Assembly (NCBI RefSeq): GCF_021606685.1
Contig: NZ_WKCB01000002.1
Coordinates: 62,001-126,000 of the forward strand
Reading direction: 5' to 3'
DNA length: 64,000 nt
From: Pseudomonas syringae
GTDB taxonomy: Bacteria; Pseudomonadota; Gammaproteobacteria; Pseudomonadales; Pseudomonadaceae
Of this stretch, positions 27,650-36,298 are shown piece by piece. Positions within the stretch are counted from its first letter, which is position 1. Every line of letters starts with the position of its first letter. The notes beneath the pieces were generated by a model. The model saw nothing but the letters and a program-made list of their open reading frames with translations. It ran no database searches and was not told the origin of the DNA. Position numbers and translations under genes: made by a program.

Positions 27650-27821
27650 TGAAATTTCACTACTTGAATAAACAGAGACAAAAAAGCGTCGGGCATTTTC
27701 AGCGGCGAGGGGGATCAGGTCAAGGCAGCACAATGCCCCCATCGCGGTGCAAGGCTGCCGGCCAGTGGATGCGCGCGATTACACCCATTGCTTGAAACAC
27801 GCCTCAAGCCTCCGCTCCGTG

Positions 27822-28834
27822 TTATTCGCTCACCCTGTTTTTGCCCGCGGCCTTGGCGCGATACAACGCCTTATCGGCGCGCGCCATGAGGGCCTCGGGG
27901 GCCTCACCGGGTTGGCGCACAGCCACGCCAATGCTCAGGGTTACCGTGAAATCAGCGGTCAGTGGGTTGTCCCTGACTGTCTGGCCGAGGCGCTCGGCCA
28001 CCGCGATGGCTTCCTCCAGTGAGCTTTGGGGCAGGATCAACATAAACTCGTCGCCGCCCCAGCGGGCCAGCAGGTCATCGGGGCGAAGGCAGCTTTCCAG
28101 CGACTCCACCACGCGTACCAGGGTCTGGTCGCCCACGCTGTGACCATAGCGGTCGTTGATCGGCTTGAAGTCATCTATGTCCATCGCGATCAGTGCCATC
28201 GGCAGGCGAAAACGCTGGGCGCGGTCGCATTCTTCCAGCAGGTCTTTTTCCAGGCGATAGCGGTTGGCAATCAGGGTCAGGGCGTCGCGTTCGGCCAGGC
28301 AGCGATTTTCGTCGAGCTGTAGTTGCAGCTGTTGATTGACCGCGACAGCTCGCGCGTGCGCTCGGCCACCAGGGTTTCAAGGGATTGATTGCGCCGTTCC
28401 AATTGCTCGACAGAGCTTTTGCGTGCATGGATATCACGGTGGGCACCCACCATCCGTGCCACCGACGCGTCGTCGTTACGCGCAATCACATAGCCGCGGT
28501 CTTCGATCCACAGGTAGCTGCCATCTTTTTTGCGGCAACGATATTCGGCCTGATAGTGGGGCGCGCGACGGTTGATGTAGTCGTCGAACAGCGTCATCAC
28601 TTGGGGGTAGTCGTCGGGGTGGATCACGCTTTCCCAGGTGAACACCGTGTTTTCCAGGGAGTGGCGCGGGTAACCAAGCATTTCGTACCAGCCCAGGCTG
28701 CGGTAGACGAAGCCGGTATTGGCGTTCCAGTCCCAGATCCCGTCGCTGACCAGTTCCAGCACCGTGTGCAGCATGTCGGCGTTGAAATGAGAAAAATCAC
28801 GCGCGTGCGAGGTGTTGTCGGAGATATCGTCCAT
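27822..28834 (-). pseudogene. PAS-GGDEF diguanylate cyclase interrupted by a frameshift
   Basis: The PAS half (start 28834, MDDISDNTS) reads through ERTRELSR and then leaves frame at about 28342-28347. The other frame takes up VNQQLQLQLDENRCLAERDA, then the GGDEF domain with DIDDFKPINDRYGH and an intact RWGGDEF signature, to the stop at 27822. Adding one base restores a ~337-residue protein. Without it no start codon gives the whole GGDEF domain; an internal ATG at 28199 would miss its first strand. It is either a recent knock-out of c-di-GMP synthesis or a sequencing error; no homopolymer is at the site. Confidence 0.75.
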
Positions 28835-28973
28835 CTGTGCGCTCCTTGCCCAGGCTGGCCTCAATGCCAGCCCCTGTTGACGCCGATACTCCGTGGCTGA
28901 CGCTACTGTACAACGCGGCTTGAGTGGTTTGAATAGGGCAGATGGACGGTCGCAGGAATGTGGCGTTAGGCCG

Positions 28974-29925
28974 CTACTCAGGCGCCACCATCCGCGTCCT
29001 CACCTTGCCATCTGCGTTGTGCTGGTAGATCCCGTCCGGCTGGCCCTGCTGGTTGAAAAACACCTGGCCCATCCCGGCGGAGTTCCATAGCCGTTCACCG
29101 GCCTCGGCGTGCTCCGGGATATGCGGCACCACCTGCATGGTGCGGCGGCGGGTGAACCAGTTGAGGGGCGAGCGTGGCGAGTAGAGCCAGCGGTTGAGGC
29201 GGTCGAACCATTCCAGCAAGCGCGGGGGGAATTCGTTCTTGATGCCGCTGCTGGTGATCTGCCAGATCCTCGGGCCGGCGTTGCGATGGCGGATCAGCAC
29301 TTCGTAGACGAACGAATAGTGCACATCGCCCGAGAGGATCACGTAGTTACCCGGCGTACGCGAATGGCGAAAAATGTTGAGGATCACCTGTGCGGCGCCG
29401 CGATGGGCCATCCAGTTTTCGGCGTCCACCAGCAGCGGATGGCCGCACCAACTGAACACCTTCTGCACGGTTTCGATCAGCTTGACGCCAAAGATCGGCG
29501 CGGGCGAAACGATGATGGCCGAGGGGTGGTCCAGCAATGCCTGTTGCAGCTCGCTCAAGGCTTCCCAGTCCAGCAGGCCGGAAGGTTGCTTGAGGGTGAA
29601 CTCGCTGCGCCAGCGGCGGGTGCGGGTGTCGAGCACCACCAGCGCGGGCGTGGTGGGCAGCACGTAGTGCCACTGCTGGAACGCGAGCAGCGTCTCCAGC
29701 AGTGCGTCGTGCGCGGCGGGGCTCAGGTAGTTGTCTTGCGTCTGGGTGGTCAGTGCGAGGCTGTGCTTGAGCGGTTCGTCGAACACCTGCGGCTGATTCC
29801 CCCAGCCTTGGCACAGCAGGTAGGCGAGCAGGGCGTTGCCGATGATGCGCTTGGAGAAGGGGTGGCCGTAGGCGGTTTCTTCCCATTGGGCGCTGAGGTT
29901 CCAGTCGTCGGTGATGTCGTGACCA
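28974..29925 (-). pseudogene. PhoD-like metallophosphatase gene, C-terminal half (split by the island)
   Basis: The frame reads GHDITDDWNLSAQWEETAYG and on to the stop at 28974 (~317 residues). It contains further metallophosphatase elements (VILSGDVHYSF, the metal-binding GDVH). The HDITDDWN motif is one of the PhoD metal-ligand blocks and must be preceded by the N-terminal half, which lies at 58959-59909. Joined, the two give a ~633-residue protein. An ORF that starts at TTG 29936 adds MDY from island sequence and is probably not made into an active enzyme. Confidence 0.85.
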
Positions 29926-29929
29926 TCGT
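29925..29929. repeat. Left 5-bp direct repeat (ATCGT) at the island junction
   Basis: ATCGT here and at 58959-58963 bracket the island. Keeping one copy restores the PhoD-like reading frame. It may be a target duplication or the crossover of an att site. Confidence 0.8.
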
Positions 29930-30407
29930 AGTCCAATGCCAGAGAGGTGAAGACAACGACTCAGGATCAGTAAAACCGCGGCTTTTCAAGAAGTCGGCCT
30001 CTGTCCGTATGGACATTAACTGCGTATGGACATTCACTACCGCCTTTGTCCATATCAAACACTCGCCAGTGCCTAGTTTTAGACCACTAAAACCATTGGG
30101 TTTCCAGAGGTTACAGCGAAAGAGCATATATGCTGGAAACGTCACGTTCGCTTTCGCCAATCTCAACCGTCATGAACGGCTGCACTGGGTGGGGCGACTG
30201 AACGTTAATTTCCGCTAAAGATCGTTCGCTGCCCTACGTGACAGGCAGAAAACGGCCAAAAGCAGCCGCTCGTGGGCAGCTTTTATGACACCAGAGTGCG
30301 ATAACGCTCCACCTTTATACTCAACCAGAATGGCTCCGAAGAAGAATTGGCGTTAGCATTCTGTTCACTCGGCTTAAACAGCCTGTTTTTCAGATCAGGG
30401 TCGCATC
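29930..30407. other. Island left end, gene-free
   Basis: 478 bp without a convincing gene. It contains two direct copies of GTATGGACATT (30007-30017 and 30024-30034) and an inverted TTGTCCATA nearby (30046-30054), and a related GTATGGGCAT lies ~50 bp from the right end (58902-58911); these could be recombinase arm sites. A spacer palindrome of the dispersed family (GGCAGAAAACGGCCAAAAGC) is at 30243-30262, running on to about 30285. The promoter of the KaiC-like gene must lie at the end of this stretch. Confidence 0.5.
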
Positions 30408-31847
30408 GTGGAAAAGCTAAAACGCCTCCAAAGTGGAATCGAAGGGCTCGACGCTCTGCTCAAGGGCGGGCTGGTAGCAGGCGCTTCATACATAATCCAA
30501 GGGCGGCCTGGGTCTGGAAAAACGATCCTCGCCAACCAGCTTGGTTTTCATCATGCAAATAGCGGGGGGCGGGTTCTGGTCGCCACACTGCTGGCTGAAT
30601 CGCATGATCGCCTTTTTCAGTTTCTTTCAACTCTAAGCTTTTTCGACTCTTCCAAAGTCGGGGCTGAAATCCAGTTCGTTAGCGCGTTTGACACCCTGGA
30701 AAACGAAGGTTTGGATGAAGTAGTGAAACTACTTCGACGTGAGATAAGCCGTCAGAAAGCCACCGTTATGGTTGTGGACGGTTTGCTCAATGCGCGCTCA
30801 AAAGCTGATTCACACATCGACACCAAGAAATTCATTTCTGAACTGCAAGGCCACGCCGCTTTTGCGGGTTGCACGGTGCTGTTTCTTACCAGCTCCCGCC
30901 TCGACGACGGCAGTCCTGAGCACACCATGGTTGATGGCGTCATAGAGATGGGCGAAGAGCTATATGGCACTCGCTCAGTGCGTCGAATTCAGCTGCGCAA
31001 AACTCGCGGCAGCGGAGCCATGACCGGTCTTCACGAGTGTGAAATTACCGACAAGGGCTTGGTGGTTTACCCGCGACTCGAAAGTCTCTACAGCCACCCG
31101 TCTTCTACCGATAGCGCTGACATGACGCGTATCGCCAGTGGCATTAAATCACTGGACGACATATTAGGCGGAGGTCTGCACAGCTCTAGTGTATCTCTGG
31201 TCATAGGCCCCTCTGGGATTGGTAAAACGACGCTGGGTCTTAAGTTCCTGGCCGAGTCGACTCTGGAAGCGCCGGGCCTACATTTTGGCTTCTACGAAAG
31301 CCCACAACGGCTGCGACTCAAAGGCCAATCACTGGGTATCGATATCAAGGGCATGGAAGATAGCGGCGCGTTGAACATAGCCTGGCAGCCCACCACAGAG
31401 GGGCTTCTCGATGGGCTGGGTGCACGACTGTTGAGTATCGTCGAAGAAAAGGGCATCAAGCGTTTGTTCATCGATAGCCTAAGCGGCATGACGCGAGTCA
31501 CGACCAATCCAGCGCGGATTACTGACTTCTTCAGTGCTCTGATGAACGAACTGCGATCCAGGGGCGTTACGGTATTTGCATCCTGGGAAATGCGCGATCT
31601 GTTCGGTTCAGAGGTAAGCGCGCCGAACTCAGACCTGTCCAGCATCGTCGACAACCTGATGCTGATGCGATTCTATGAGAATCACTCTGAACTAAGCAGG
31701 ACGCTTTCCATTCTTAAAGTACGAGACAGCTCTTACGACCCTTCGCGATTCGAGGTCGTCATTCGTGATCAAGACGTTTTCCTGAAAAAGGCTTCGAGAC
31801 ATGAACCTTCAGTCCACGTTGAGACATCGCCCGGTTCAAAATCTTAA
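30408..31847 (+). CDS. KaiC-like double-domain ATPase
   Basis: 479 residues from the GTG at 30408. Two RecA/KaiC domains: P-loops GRPGSGKT (32-39) and GPSGIGKT (267-274), each preceded by the KaiC pattern (IEGLDALLKGGL; IKSLDDILGGGL). In cyanobacterial KaiC each domain has a catalytic Glu pair; here the first has AE (LLAESHDRL, 61-69) and the second YE (FYESPQRL, 295-302), so one Glu of each pair remains. The segment aligned with the autophosphorylation sites S431/T432 reads SDLSSIVDN, giving S411-S412. It begins a unit with a receiver protein 23 bp downstream. No KaiA or KaiB is present, so a clock is not implied; a signalling ATPase is more likely. Confidence 0.88.
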   Translation: MEKLKRLQSGIEGLDALLKGGLVAGASYIIQGRPGSGKTILANQLGFHHANSGGRVLVATLLAESHDRLFQFLSTLSFFDSSKVGAEIQFVSAFDTLENEGLDEVVKLLRREISRQKATVMVVDGLLNARSKADSHIDTKKFISELQGHAAFAGCTVLFLTSSRLDDGSPEHTMVDGVIEMGEELYGTRSVRRIQLRKTRGSGAMTGLHECEITDKGLVVYPRLESLYSHPSSTDSADMTRIASGIKSLDDILGGGLHSSSVSLVIGPSGIGKTTLGLKFLAESTLEAPGLHFGFYESPQRLRLKGQSLGIDIKGMEDSGALNIAWQPTTEGLLDGLGARLLSIVEEKGIKRLFIDSLSGMTRVTTNPARITDFFSALMNELRSRGVTVFASWEMRDLFGSEVSAPNSDLSSIVDNLMLMRFYENHSELSRTLSILKVRDSSYDPSRFEVVIRDQDVFLKKASRHEPSVHVETSPGSKS

Positions 31848-31870
31848 GCCTTTGCGCGGGTTGAATTAAC

Positions 31871-32239
31871 ATGACCACCATCTTGGTCGTCGACGACGAG
31901 TATTTGATCGCTGACATTCTCAGCTTTGCGCTGGAGGATGAGGGGTTCATGGTGGTAACTGCCAGCAATGGTCGAAAAGGGCTTGAGGTGTTGGATAGAG
32001 AGGGGCCAGCCTTGATCATCACAGACTTTATGATGCCGGTGATGGATGGCTTGGAGTTCGCTACAGCCGTCCGAGCTCTTCCATCCGTCAAGCATTTGCC
32101 AATCATCCTTATGAGCGGTGCTCAAGCACACATTGGTATGGAGAGATCGGATCTGTTTGATGCGGTTTTGGCAAAGCCATTCAATATCGACTTGATCATT
32201 GCCGAAGTTAAAAAGCTCTTGGTCCAAGACCAGCGCTGA
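31871..32239 (+). CDS. Single-domain response regulator (CheY-like)
   Basis: 122 residues, a receiver only: acidic pair DDE (residues 8-10), phospho-acceptor Asp in LIITDFMMP (~51), Thr/Ser switch in LMSGAQ, and Lys in AKPFN (~105). It follows the KaiC-like gene by 23 bp and is probably co-transcribed. KaiC-like proteins of non-cyanobacteria often sit beside receivers and kinases, so a functional link is plausible. No histidine kinase for it is in the island. Confidence 0.9.
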   Translation: MTTILVVDDEYLIADILSFALEDEGFMVVTASNGRKGLEVLDREGPALIITDFMMPVMDGLEFATAVRALPSVKHLPIILMSGAQAHIGMERSDLFDAVLAKPFNIDLIIAEVKKLLVQDQR

Positions 32240-32424
32240 ACTCACTAGGGTTATTAATGTGCGCTGGCCAAGGTGAAACCCCCAATTGCAATTGGCGACG
32301 CCAGCTCTGCTGACGAGGTTGCCCGGTGTCTTCTCTGGCCGTGGGCTATAACCGCGCACACCGTTTTTTGAGAAAGGATACTCAGGGAGTTAAAACATAA
32401 GGAAGAGGTATGGCAAAGACGCAT

Positions 32425-32835
32425 TCACATCTTACGGCGCGGAGGATCTGTATGAAGTGAATTTGCCACCGCTGTCACCAGCTCGTCCATCGACCACGGC
32501 TTTTCCAAGTACGTTGTAGAGGGCGGCACGATGGTAGGATCCAATGAGTATCCAGAAGTAAGAATCGTGGCAGTGCTAGGCCATCTTGCCTTCACCACCG
32601 CGATAAAATCCGAACCTTTGAGCTTGCCAGGCAAGCCGTGATCCGCGATCACCAGTGGGTACGTGTGCGGCGTGCTGAGCATATGAATTAAAGCACCATC
32701 AGCGCTATCAAAGCCCTGCGAGCGCAAACCTATTTCTGACAAAATATCTATCATTAGACCGCGAATTAGTTGGTCGTCCTCCACGACGATTACCGGCTCA
32801 GACAGAGGCGAAGGTTTTTCGCATTCCTCATTCAT
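32425..32835 (-). CDS. Single-domain response regulator
   Basis: 136 residues from the ATG at 32835 (MNEECEKPSP); the open frame continues to 32994, but the extra part has no receiver features. Receiver fold with VEDDQLIRGLMIDIL (18-32), Asp65 in LVIADHGLPG, and Lys112 in LEKPWSMDEL. The last motif and RWPSTATILTSG closely resemble the receiver at 63094-63474 beside bphP (LPKPWSTEHL, RWPTVPVLLTSG), so the two are of one subfamily. It is convergent with the KaiC-linked receiver. Confidence 0.85.
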   Translation of the reverse strand: MNEECEKPSPLSEPVIVVEDDQLIRGLMIDILSEIGLRSQGFDSADGALIHMLSTPHTYPLVIADHGLPGKLKGSDFIAVVKARWPSTATILTSGYSLDPTIVPPSTTYLEKPWSMDELVTAVANSLHTDPPRRKM

Positions 32836-32939
32836 GAGATCGTTCCTGAATTGACCAATTGTGCTACAGCTCGATTCGTGGAGTTGATTGTAGACCTCGC
32901 TAAGATTACATCTTGGACGTAGTGAAACAAGTCGAAAGT

Positions 32940-32961
32940 CCGCTATTGGCCGGTTAGCGAC
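32940..32961 (+). repeat. 22-bp inverted repeat, left of the tyrosine recombinase
   Basis: A perfect 22-bp match, in inverted orientation, to 33661-33682. The core is CGCTATTGGCCGGTTAGCG. It starts 30 bp after the recombinase stop codon and overlaps a hairpin GACGGTC...GACCGTC (32959-32979) that may terminate the gene. Confidence 0.85.
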
Positions 32962-32990
32962 GGTCTGACTTCGACCGTCGCTATGCATGG

Positions 32991-33611
32991 TCAAACCTCA
33001 GTCTGTTCCGCCATCTCCAGGGCATCATCGACCTCAATCCCCAGATATCGAACAGTGCTCTCCAGCTTCGTATGGCCGAGCAGCAACTGAACCGCCCGCA
33101 GGTTCTTCGTCCTGCGATAGATCAGTGATGCCTTCGTACGTCTCATTGTGTGTGTGCCATACATGGCTGGATCAAGGTCCACGGCTTTCACCCAGCCTTT
33201 GACGATACGAGCGTATTGACGAGTAGATAGATGGTCTGAAGTATGCAGCCGGCTAGGAAAAAGGTAGTCCTCGCTGCGTAGCTGGGCCCGATGTATCCAG
33301 GCCCCGAGAGCAGATCGTGTTTGCTCAGTGATCTCAAACTGCACAGGCCGCTGCGTTTTCTGCTGCATCACCATGGCTCGTGATGATAAGTGCTCGCCAT
33401 GAGCAACATCGCGCACGCGGAGCTTGGTTAAGTCGCAGGCTCGAAGCTTGCTGTCGATGGCCAGATCGAAGAGAGCCAGATCTCGGGTTCTTTCCGCAAT
33501 TTGAAGCCTTACTCGGATGGCCCAGATATCTCTCAGTCGGAGTGGGGTTTTCTGCCCGACCAGTTTTCCTTTGTTCCAGGGCTGACGTCTGCAGGTAGCG
33601 ATGATGTTCAT
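32991..33611 (-). CDS. Small tyrosine recombinase (206 aa, catalytic domain only)
   Basis: Start ATG 33611 (MNIIATCRRQPWNKGKLVG); upstream in-frame extension is spacer. The full catalytic set is present: Arg57 (SKLRACDL), Lys85 (QQKTQRP), His154/Arg157 (GTHTMRRTK), His180 (LLGHTKLESTVRYLG) and Tyr189. Only a short N-terminus precedes it, so the usual SAM-like core-binding domain is missing. Such ~200-residue recombinases are widespread in proteobacteria, and their targets are poorly defined. Perfect 22-bp inverted repeats flank the gene (32940 and 33661), which makes it look like a self-contained cassette. It is 3 kb inside the island, not at its edge. Confidence 0.9.
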   Translation of the reverse strand: MNIIATCRRQPWNKGKLVGQKTPLRLRDIWAIRVRLQIAERTRDLALFDLAIDSKLRACDLTKLRVRDVAHGEHLSSRAMVMQQKTQRPVQFEITEQTRSALGAWIHRAQLRSEDYLFPSRLHTSDHLSTRQYARIVKGWVKAVDLDPAMYGTHTMRRTKASLIYRRTKNLRAVQLLLGHTKLESTVRYLGIEVDDALEMAEQTEV

Positions 33612-33660
33612 GACAAGTCCTCCACGTGTGGAAGGACAAGGATGGCTAATCGGAGCAACG

Positions 33661-33682
33661 GTCGCTAACCGGCCAATAGCGG
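33661..33682 (-). repeat. 22-bp inverted repeat, right of the tyrosine recombinase
   Basis: Perfect inverse of 32940-32961, starting 50 bp upstream of the recombinase start codon. It is followed by GTGTCTAC-AAA--GGGG-GA-TCA, a tail shared with the spacer repeat at 36246-36295. Confidence 0.85.
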
Positions 33683-33712
33683 TCATCGAGTGTCTACAAA
33701 AGCAGGGGTGAT

Positions 33713-34576
33713 TCAATGGGTATGGGTATGGGCCTGCAGCGAATCCGGCACACCTGTGCGGATTAACCCGCCCTCTTCAATCCATGTTTGGGTCGACTGA
33801 TAAGCGCGTTGTAGCAACTGATCTGTTTGGCTGAAATCGAATACCGAAGCATTTAGCGGGCACAACGGCGCAACGACATGAATAGATGCCCGCGGAGCGT
33901 ACAATTCAATATCGCGCACCAGTTGGCGCATGCTCATTAGGTTGAGTGTGTGCAAGGCTAATGCAACGAGCCCGCTCGGTGGGCTTGGGCACGCACAACC
34001 GAAACCAGTTGGCACCACCACAACGCGTGTGGCACCTAGCGAGACCGCACTGGCAATTGGTGTGTTGCTAGCTACTCCACCGTCGATCAAGAGCTTGTCA
34101 CCTATTCGTACGGTTGGAAACACCAGAGGAATTGCCGCGCTGGCGAGCAATGCCTGCTCAGCACTGCCACTTGACAGCAACTCTTCAGCACCGCTGAGCA
34201 GGTTGGTGGTGACGATATATAACGGCAACTCAGTATCTTCGATCAAATTCACAGGCAGCGATCGACGCACTAGGTTTTGTAACGCTGAAGCGCGAAGAAG
34301 ATACCCACGACGCCGCAAGATCGCCGACAGAGTGTCGAGTACCGAAAATGGAAACACATCTGCCTTTCGCAAACCCCGCCAGAAGTCCGCGAGTTCAGCC
34401 ACGCCCTGGGCGTTCGGCCTGGCCGCGAAATACGCACCATTGATGGCGCCGACTGATGCACCAACCACTAAATCGAATCTGACCCCCTCCTCCACAAGGG
34501 CTTGCAACATTCCGACCTGAACCGCACCGAGGCTGCCCCCACCTGCGAGAACGAGTGCAGTTTTTACAGTCTCCAT
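33713..34576 (-). CDS. Patatin-like phospholipase
   Basis: 287 residues. Oxyanion glycine loop AGGGSLGAVQ (11-20), nucleophile Ser41 in GASVGA, and catalytic Asp165 in LLIDGGVASN: a complete Ser-Asp dyad. No signal peptide or type III signal evident, so a cytoplasmic or membrane-associated lipase (RssA-like) is likely. It lies 102 bp upstream of the recombinase cassette on the same strand. Phospholipases of this family also occur in anti-phage systems, but no partner such as a CD-NTase is here. Confidence 0.85.
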   Translation of the reverse strand: METVKTALVLAGGGSLGAVQVGMLQALVEEGVRFDLVVGASVGAINGAYFAARPNAQGVAELADFWRGLRKADVFPFSVLDTLSAILRRRGYLLRASALQNLVRRSLPVNLIEDTELPLYIVTTNLLSGAEELLSSGSAEQALLASAAIPLVFPTVRIGDKLLIDGGVASNTPIASAVSLGATRVVVVPTGFGCACPSPPSGLVALALHTLNLMSMRQLVRDIELYAPRASIHVVAPLCPLNASVFDFSQTDQLLQRAYQSTQTWIEEGGLIRTGVPDSLQAHTHTH

Positions 34577-34652
34577 GGCAGACCTCCAGTGGAAATCTCA
34601 GTACCATTTTTCGAGTGCCAACATCCAGGCAGTTGCGAAATCCCCATGACCC

Positions 34653-35258
34653 TCACATATCAAAAACAGACTGGTACTCCGCAATTGCAGAAAAAACCTT
34701 TAAACGAGCTCGGTGCAGAAGCACTCTTACGTTAGTCAGCGATATTCCGAGAAGCGTAGAAATTTCATCTAGATCCAATCCAGAGCGCTCTCTCAATATC
34801 AATACGCTTCTCTGCAACTCCGGCAGCTCCTCGAGAACAATGTTTATGCGAGCATATAGCTCGGATTCGGTCAGAAGCGCTTCAGGGCTATCTTCATGCG
34901 ATACCACAGGCGGTGTGTAGGAACGATCATCTACAAATAAAACGCCTCCTCCCTCGATCCAAGAGGTACATGGAATACAGTTCGACTCACTTCGCCGAGC
35001 TTTGTATCGGCATTTCGCCGTATTGGAAGTGATCGTCAGCATCCAGGTTTTCAAGCTGGATCGTCTCTGAAATTTCCCTATACCTCTCACAATCGCAAGC
35101 CATGCCTCCTGCACCACGTCGTCTGCATGGTGCCGTCCCACGATTCCATAAGCTACGGCCTTCATTGCTCCCTGATGCGTGCACACCAAATCACGATATG
35201 CGTCCTGTTCTCCGCGCAATAGGCGGTCCAAAAAATGAGCGTCATCCGTGGCGTTCAT
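34653..35258 (-). CDS. ECF-type RNA polymerase sigma factor
   Basis: 201 residues from the ATG at 35258 (MNATDDAHFLDRLLRGEQDA); another ATG at 35285 is in frame. Sigma-2 region: YRDLVCTHQGAMKAVAYGIV and DDVVQEAWLAIVRGIGKFQR. Sigma-4 region: LPELQRSVLILRERSGLDLD and LLGISLTNVRVLLHRARLK. An unusual ~35-residue linker contains CIPCTSWIEGGG. No anti-sigma gene is adjacent. Upstream of the patatin gene on the same strand with a 76-bp gap, so the two may be co-transcribed. Confidence 0.85.
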   Translation of the reverse strand: MNATDDAHFLDRLLRGEQDAYRDLVCTHQGAMKAVAYGIVGRHHADDVVQEAWLAIVRGIGKFQRRSSLKTWMLTITSNTAKCRYKARRSESNCIPCTSWIEGGGVLFVDDRSYTPPVVSHEDSPEALLTESELYARINIVLEELPELQRSVLILRERSGLDLDEISTLLGISLTNVRVLLHRARLKVFSAIAEYQSVFDM

Positions 35259-35285
35259 GGCAGTACCTGACTGTGGTCGTATCAT

Positions 35286-35628
35286 GATCGTAGCTGTCCT
35301 TGGCAGAGATGACGGTTCGGATCACGAAATGCGTGAACCGCCCATCGCACTGCATCGCTTGATCGTCTCGGATACTCATCGCACTCGAGCCCTCAAGAGG
35401 ACATACGGGTCAACCCCTTCGTTAGATGCACGTCGAAGAGAATTAAATTTGGAAAGAGTTAATCGCCGCAACTTTTCTAGACGCATGCGACTGGCAACTG
35501 TTCGCCGCTCACTGCCGGTTATGGTTTCAACCAGGTGTCAGTAATTCTGAAGCAGTGGCCCCATCCAGCGGCATGTTCAGCTCTGTTAGAATTGCGCTGG
35601 TTGAGTAATCAGACCCTTGAGAAGCAGC
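35286..35628. other. Gene-free stretch between the ECF sigma gene and the 109-aa ORF
   Basis: 343 bp of mixed composition, with no coding pattern or strong dyad seen. It should hold the promoters of both divergent genes. Confidence 0.4.
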
Positions 35629-35958
35629 ATGAACAAAGAATGGACTGAAGAAGAGATGCGCCAAGCATTGTTCGGCAATGCCGAAATATATGCGCCGGTG
35701 AGCACCGCCCCCTTGGAAGAAGTCCAACTGGGCGTTGCTGTCGTGCCCGTATCAAAGGTGGCGAAAAAGAAGGTCTCCAAAACCTTTACCTCGAGACTTG
35801 TAGTGACGCTCCGTGTTAGCAATGAGTTCGAAGGAAGGACGTTTGAGATCGTCCATGAAGCCGATACTCTGAGTACGCTGCTAGCAGAGCAGGAAGCCAC
35901 CAAAGCAGCTAGGAAGAAATTTCGATATGTAGAAGTGGTATCGATCAAGCCGATGTAA
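35629..35958 (+). CDS. Hypothetical protein (109 aa), accessory-type
   Basis: Start ATG 35629 (MNKEWTEEEMRQALFGNAEI). A basic segment (SKVAKKKVSKTFTSR, ~44-58) is followed by a beta-alpha C-terminal half (LVVTLRVSNEFEGRTFEIVH, ATKAARKKFRYVEVVSI). It resembles small proteins of integrating elements and plasmids, but I cannot name a family. The coding pattern is good and it stands alone. Confidence 0.55.
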   Translation: MNKEWTEEEMRQALFGNAEIYAPVSTAPLEEVQLGVAVVPVSKVAKKKVSKTFTSRLVVTLRVSNEFEGRTFEIVHEADTLSTLLAEQEATKAARKKFRYVEVVSIKPM

Positions 35959-36070
35959 ATCATGTTTCTCAGCAGGCGACAAGCCAGTCTGCTGTTGGCC
36001 GACTCCCGCCTGTAGTGACGGGCAGAGGGCGCCCCATAGCTGCCTGTCGAGACGGGCGGCAATCGGCCCA

Positions 36071-36225
36071 GAGTGTGTAAAAACGCTTCGCCAAGATTGA
36101 AGTGCGCGCGTCTACGTTAAATCTAAAATTTATCAGCACGTCACAGATGTGGATTTCGCGTAGAAGCACGATTTTAAGTCCGGTTTTGAGTACCTGTTGC
36201 GCTCAAAAACGTTTTTACACAGCCT
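36071..36225. mobile_element. MITE-like element, copy 1 (155 bp)
   Basis: Terminal inverted repeats GAG-TGTGTAAAAACG and (complement of the right end) GAGGCTGTGTAAAAACG enclose ~125 bp with no gene. A second copy, ~85% alike by eye and in the same orientation, is at 57828-57984. It lies between two spacer palindromes. Confidence 0.75.
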
Positions 36226-36298
36226 CGCCGATTGCTGCCTGTCGTGAGGGGCAGCAAGCGGCCGTCGGGTGTCTACGAAACCCGGGGCGAATCAGAAA
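36226..36298. repeat. Dispersed spacer palindrome with conserved tail
   Basis: GCCGATTGCTGCC...GGCAGCAAGCGGCC-type dyad followed by GTGTCTACGAAACCCGGGG. The tail matches that after the 22-bp repeat at 33661 and, inverted, the one before 56270. It cuts off the chemoreceptor fragment that follows. Confidence 0.6.

Noticed and set aside
29925..29929. Insertion at a tRNA gene
   Set aside because: No tRNA is at either junction; both sides are coding sequence of one phosphatase gene.
30408..32239. A circadian clock operon
   Set aside because: There is no KaiA or KaiB, and catalytic Glu pairs are only half kept; a signalling ATPase is the safer reading.
33713..34576. A CapV-type (CBASS) phospholipase defence system
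   Set aside because: The patatin has no CD-NTase or accessory genes beside it, so defence function is not supported.
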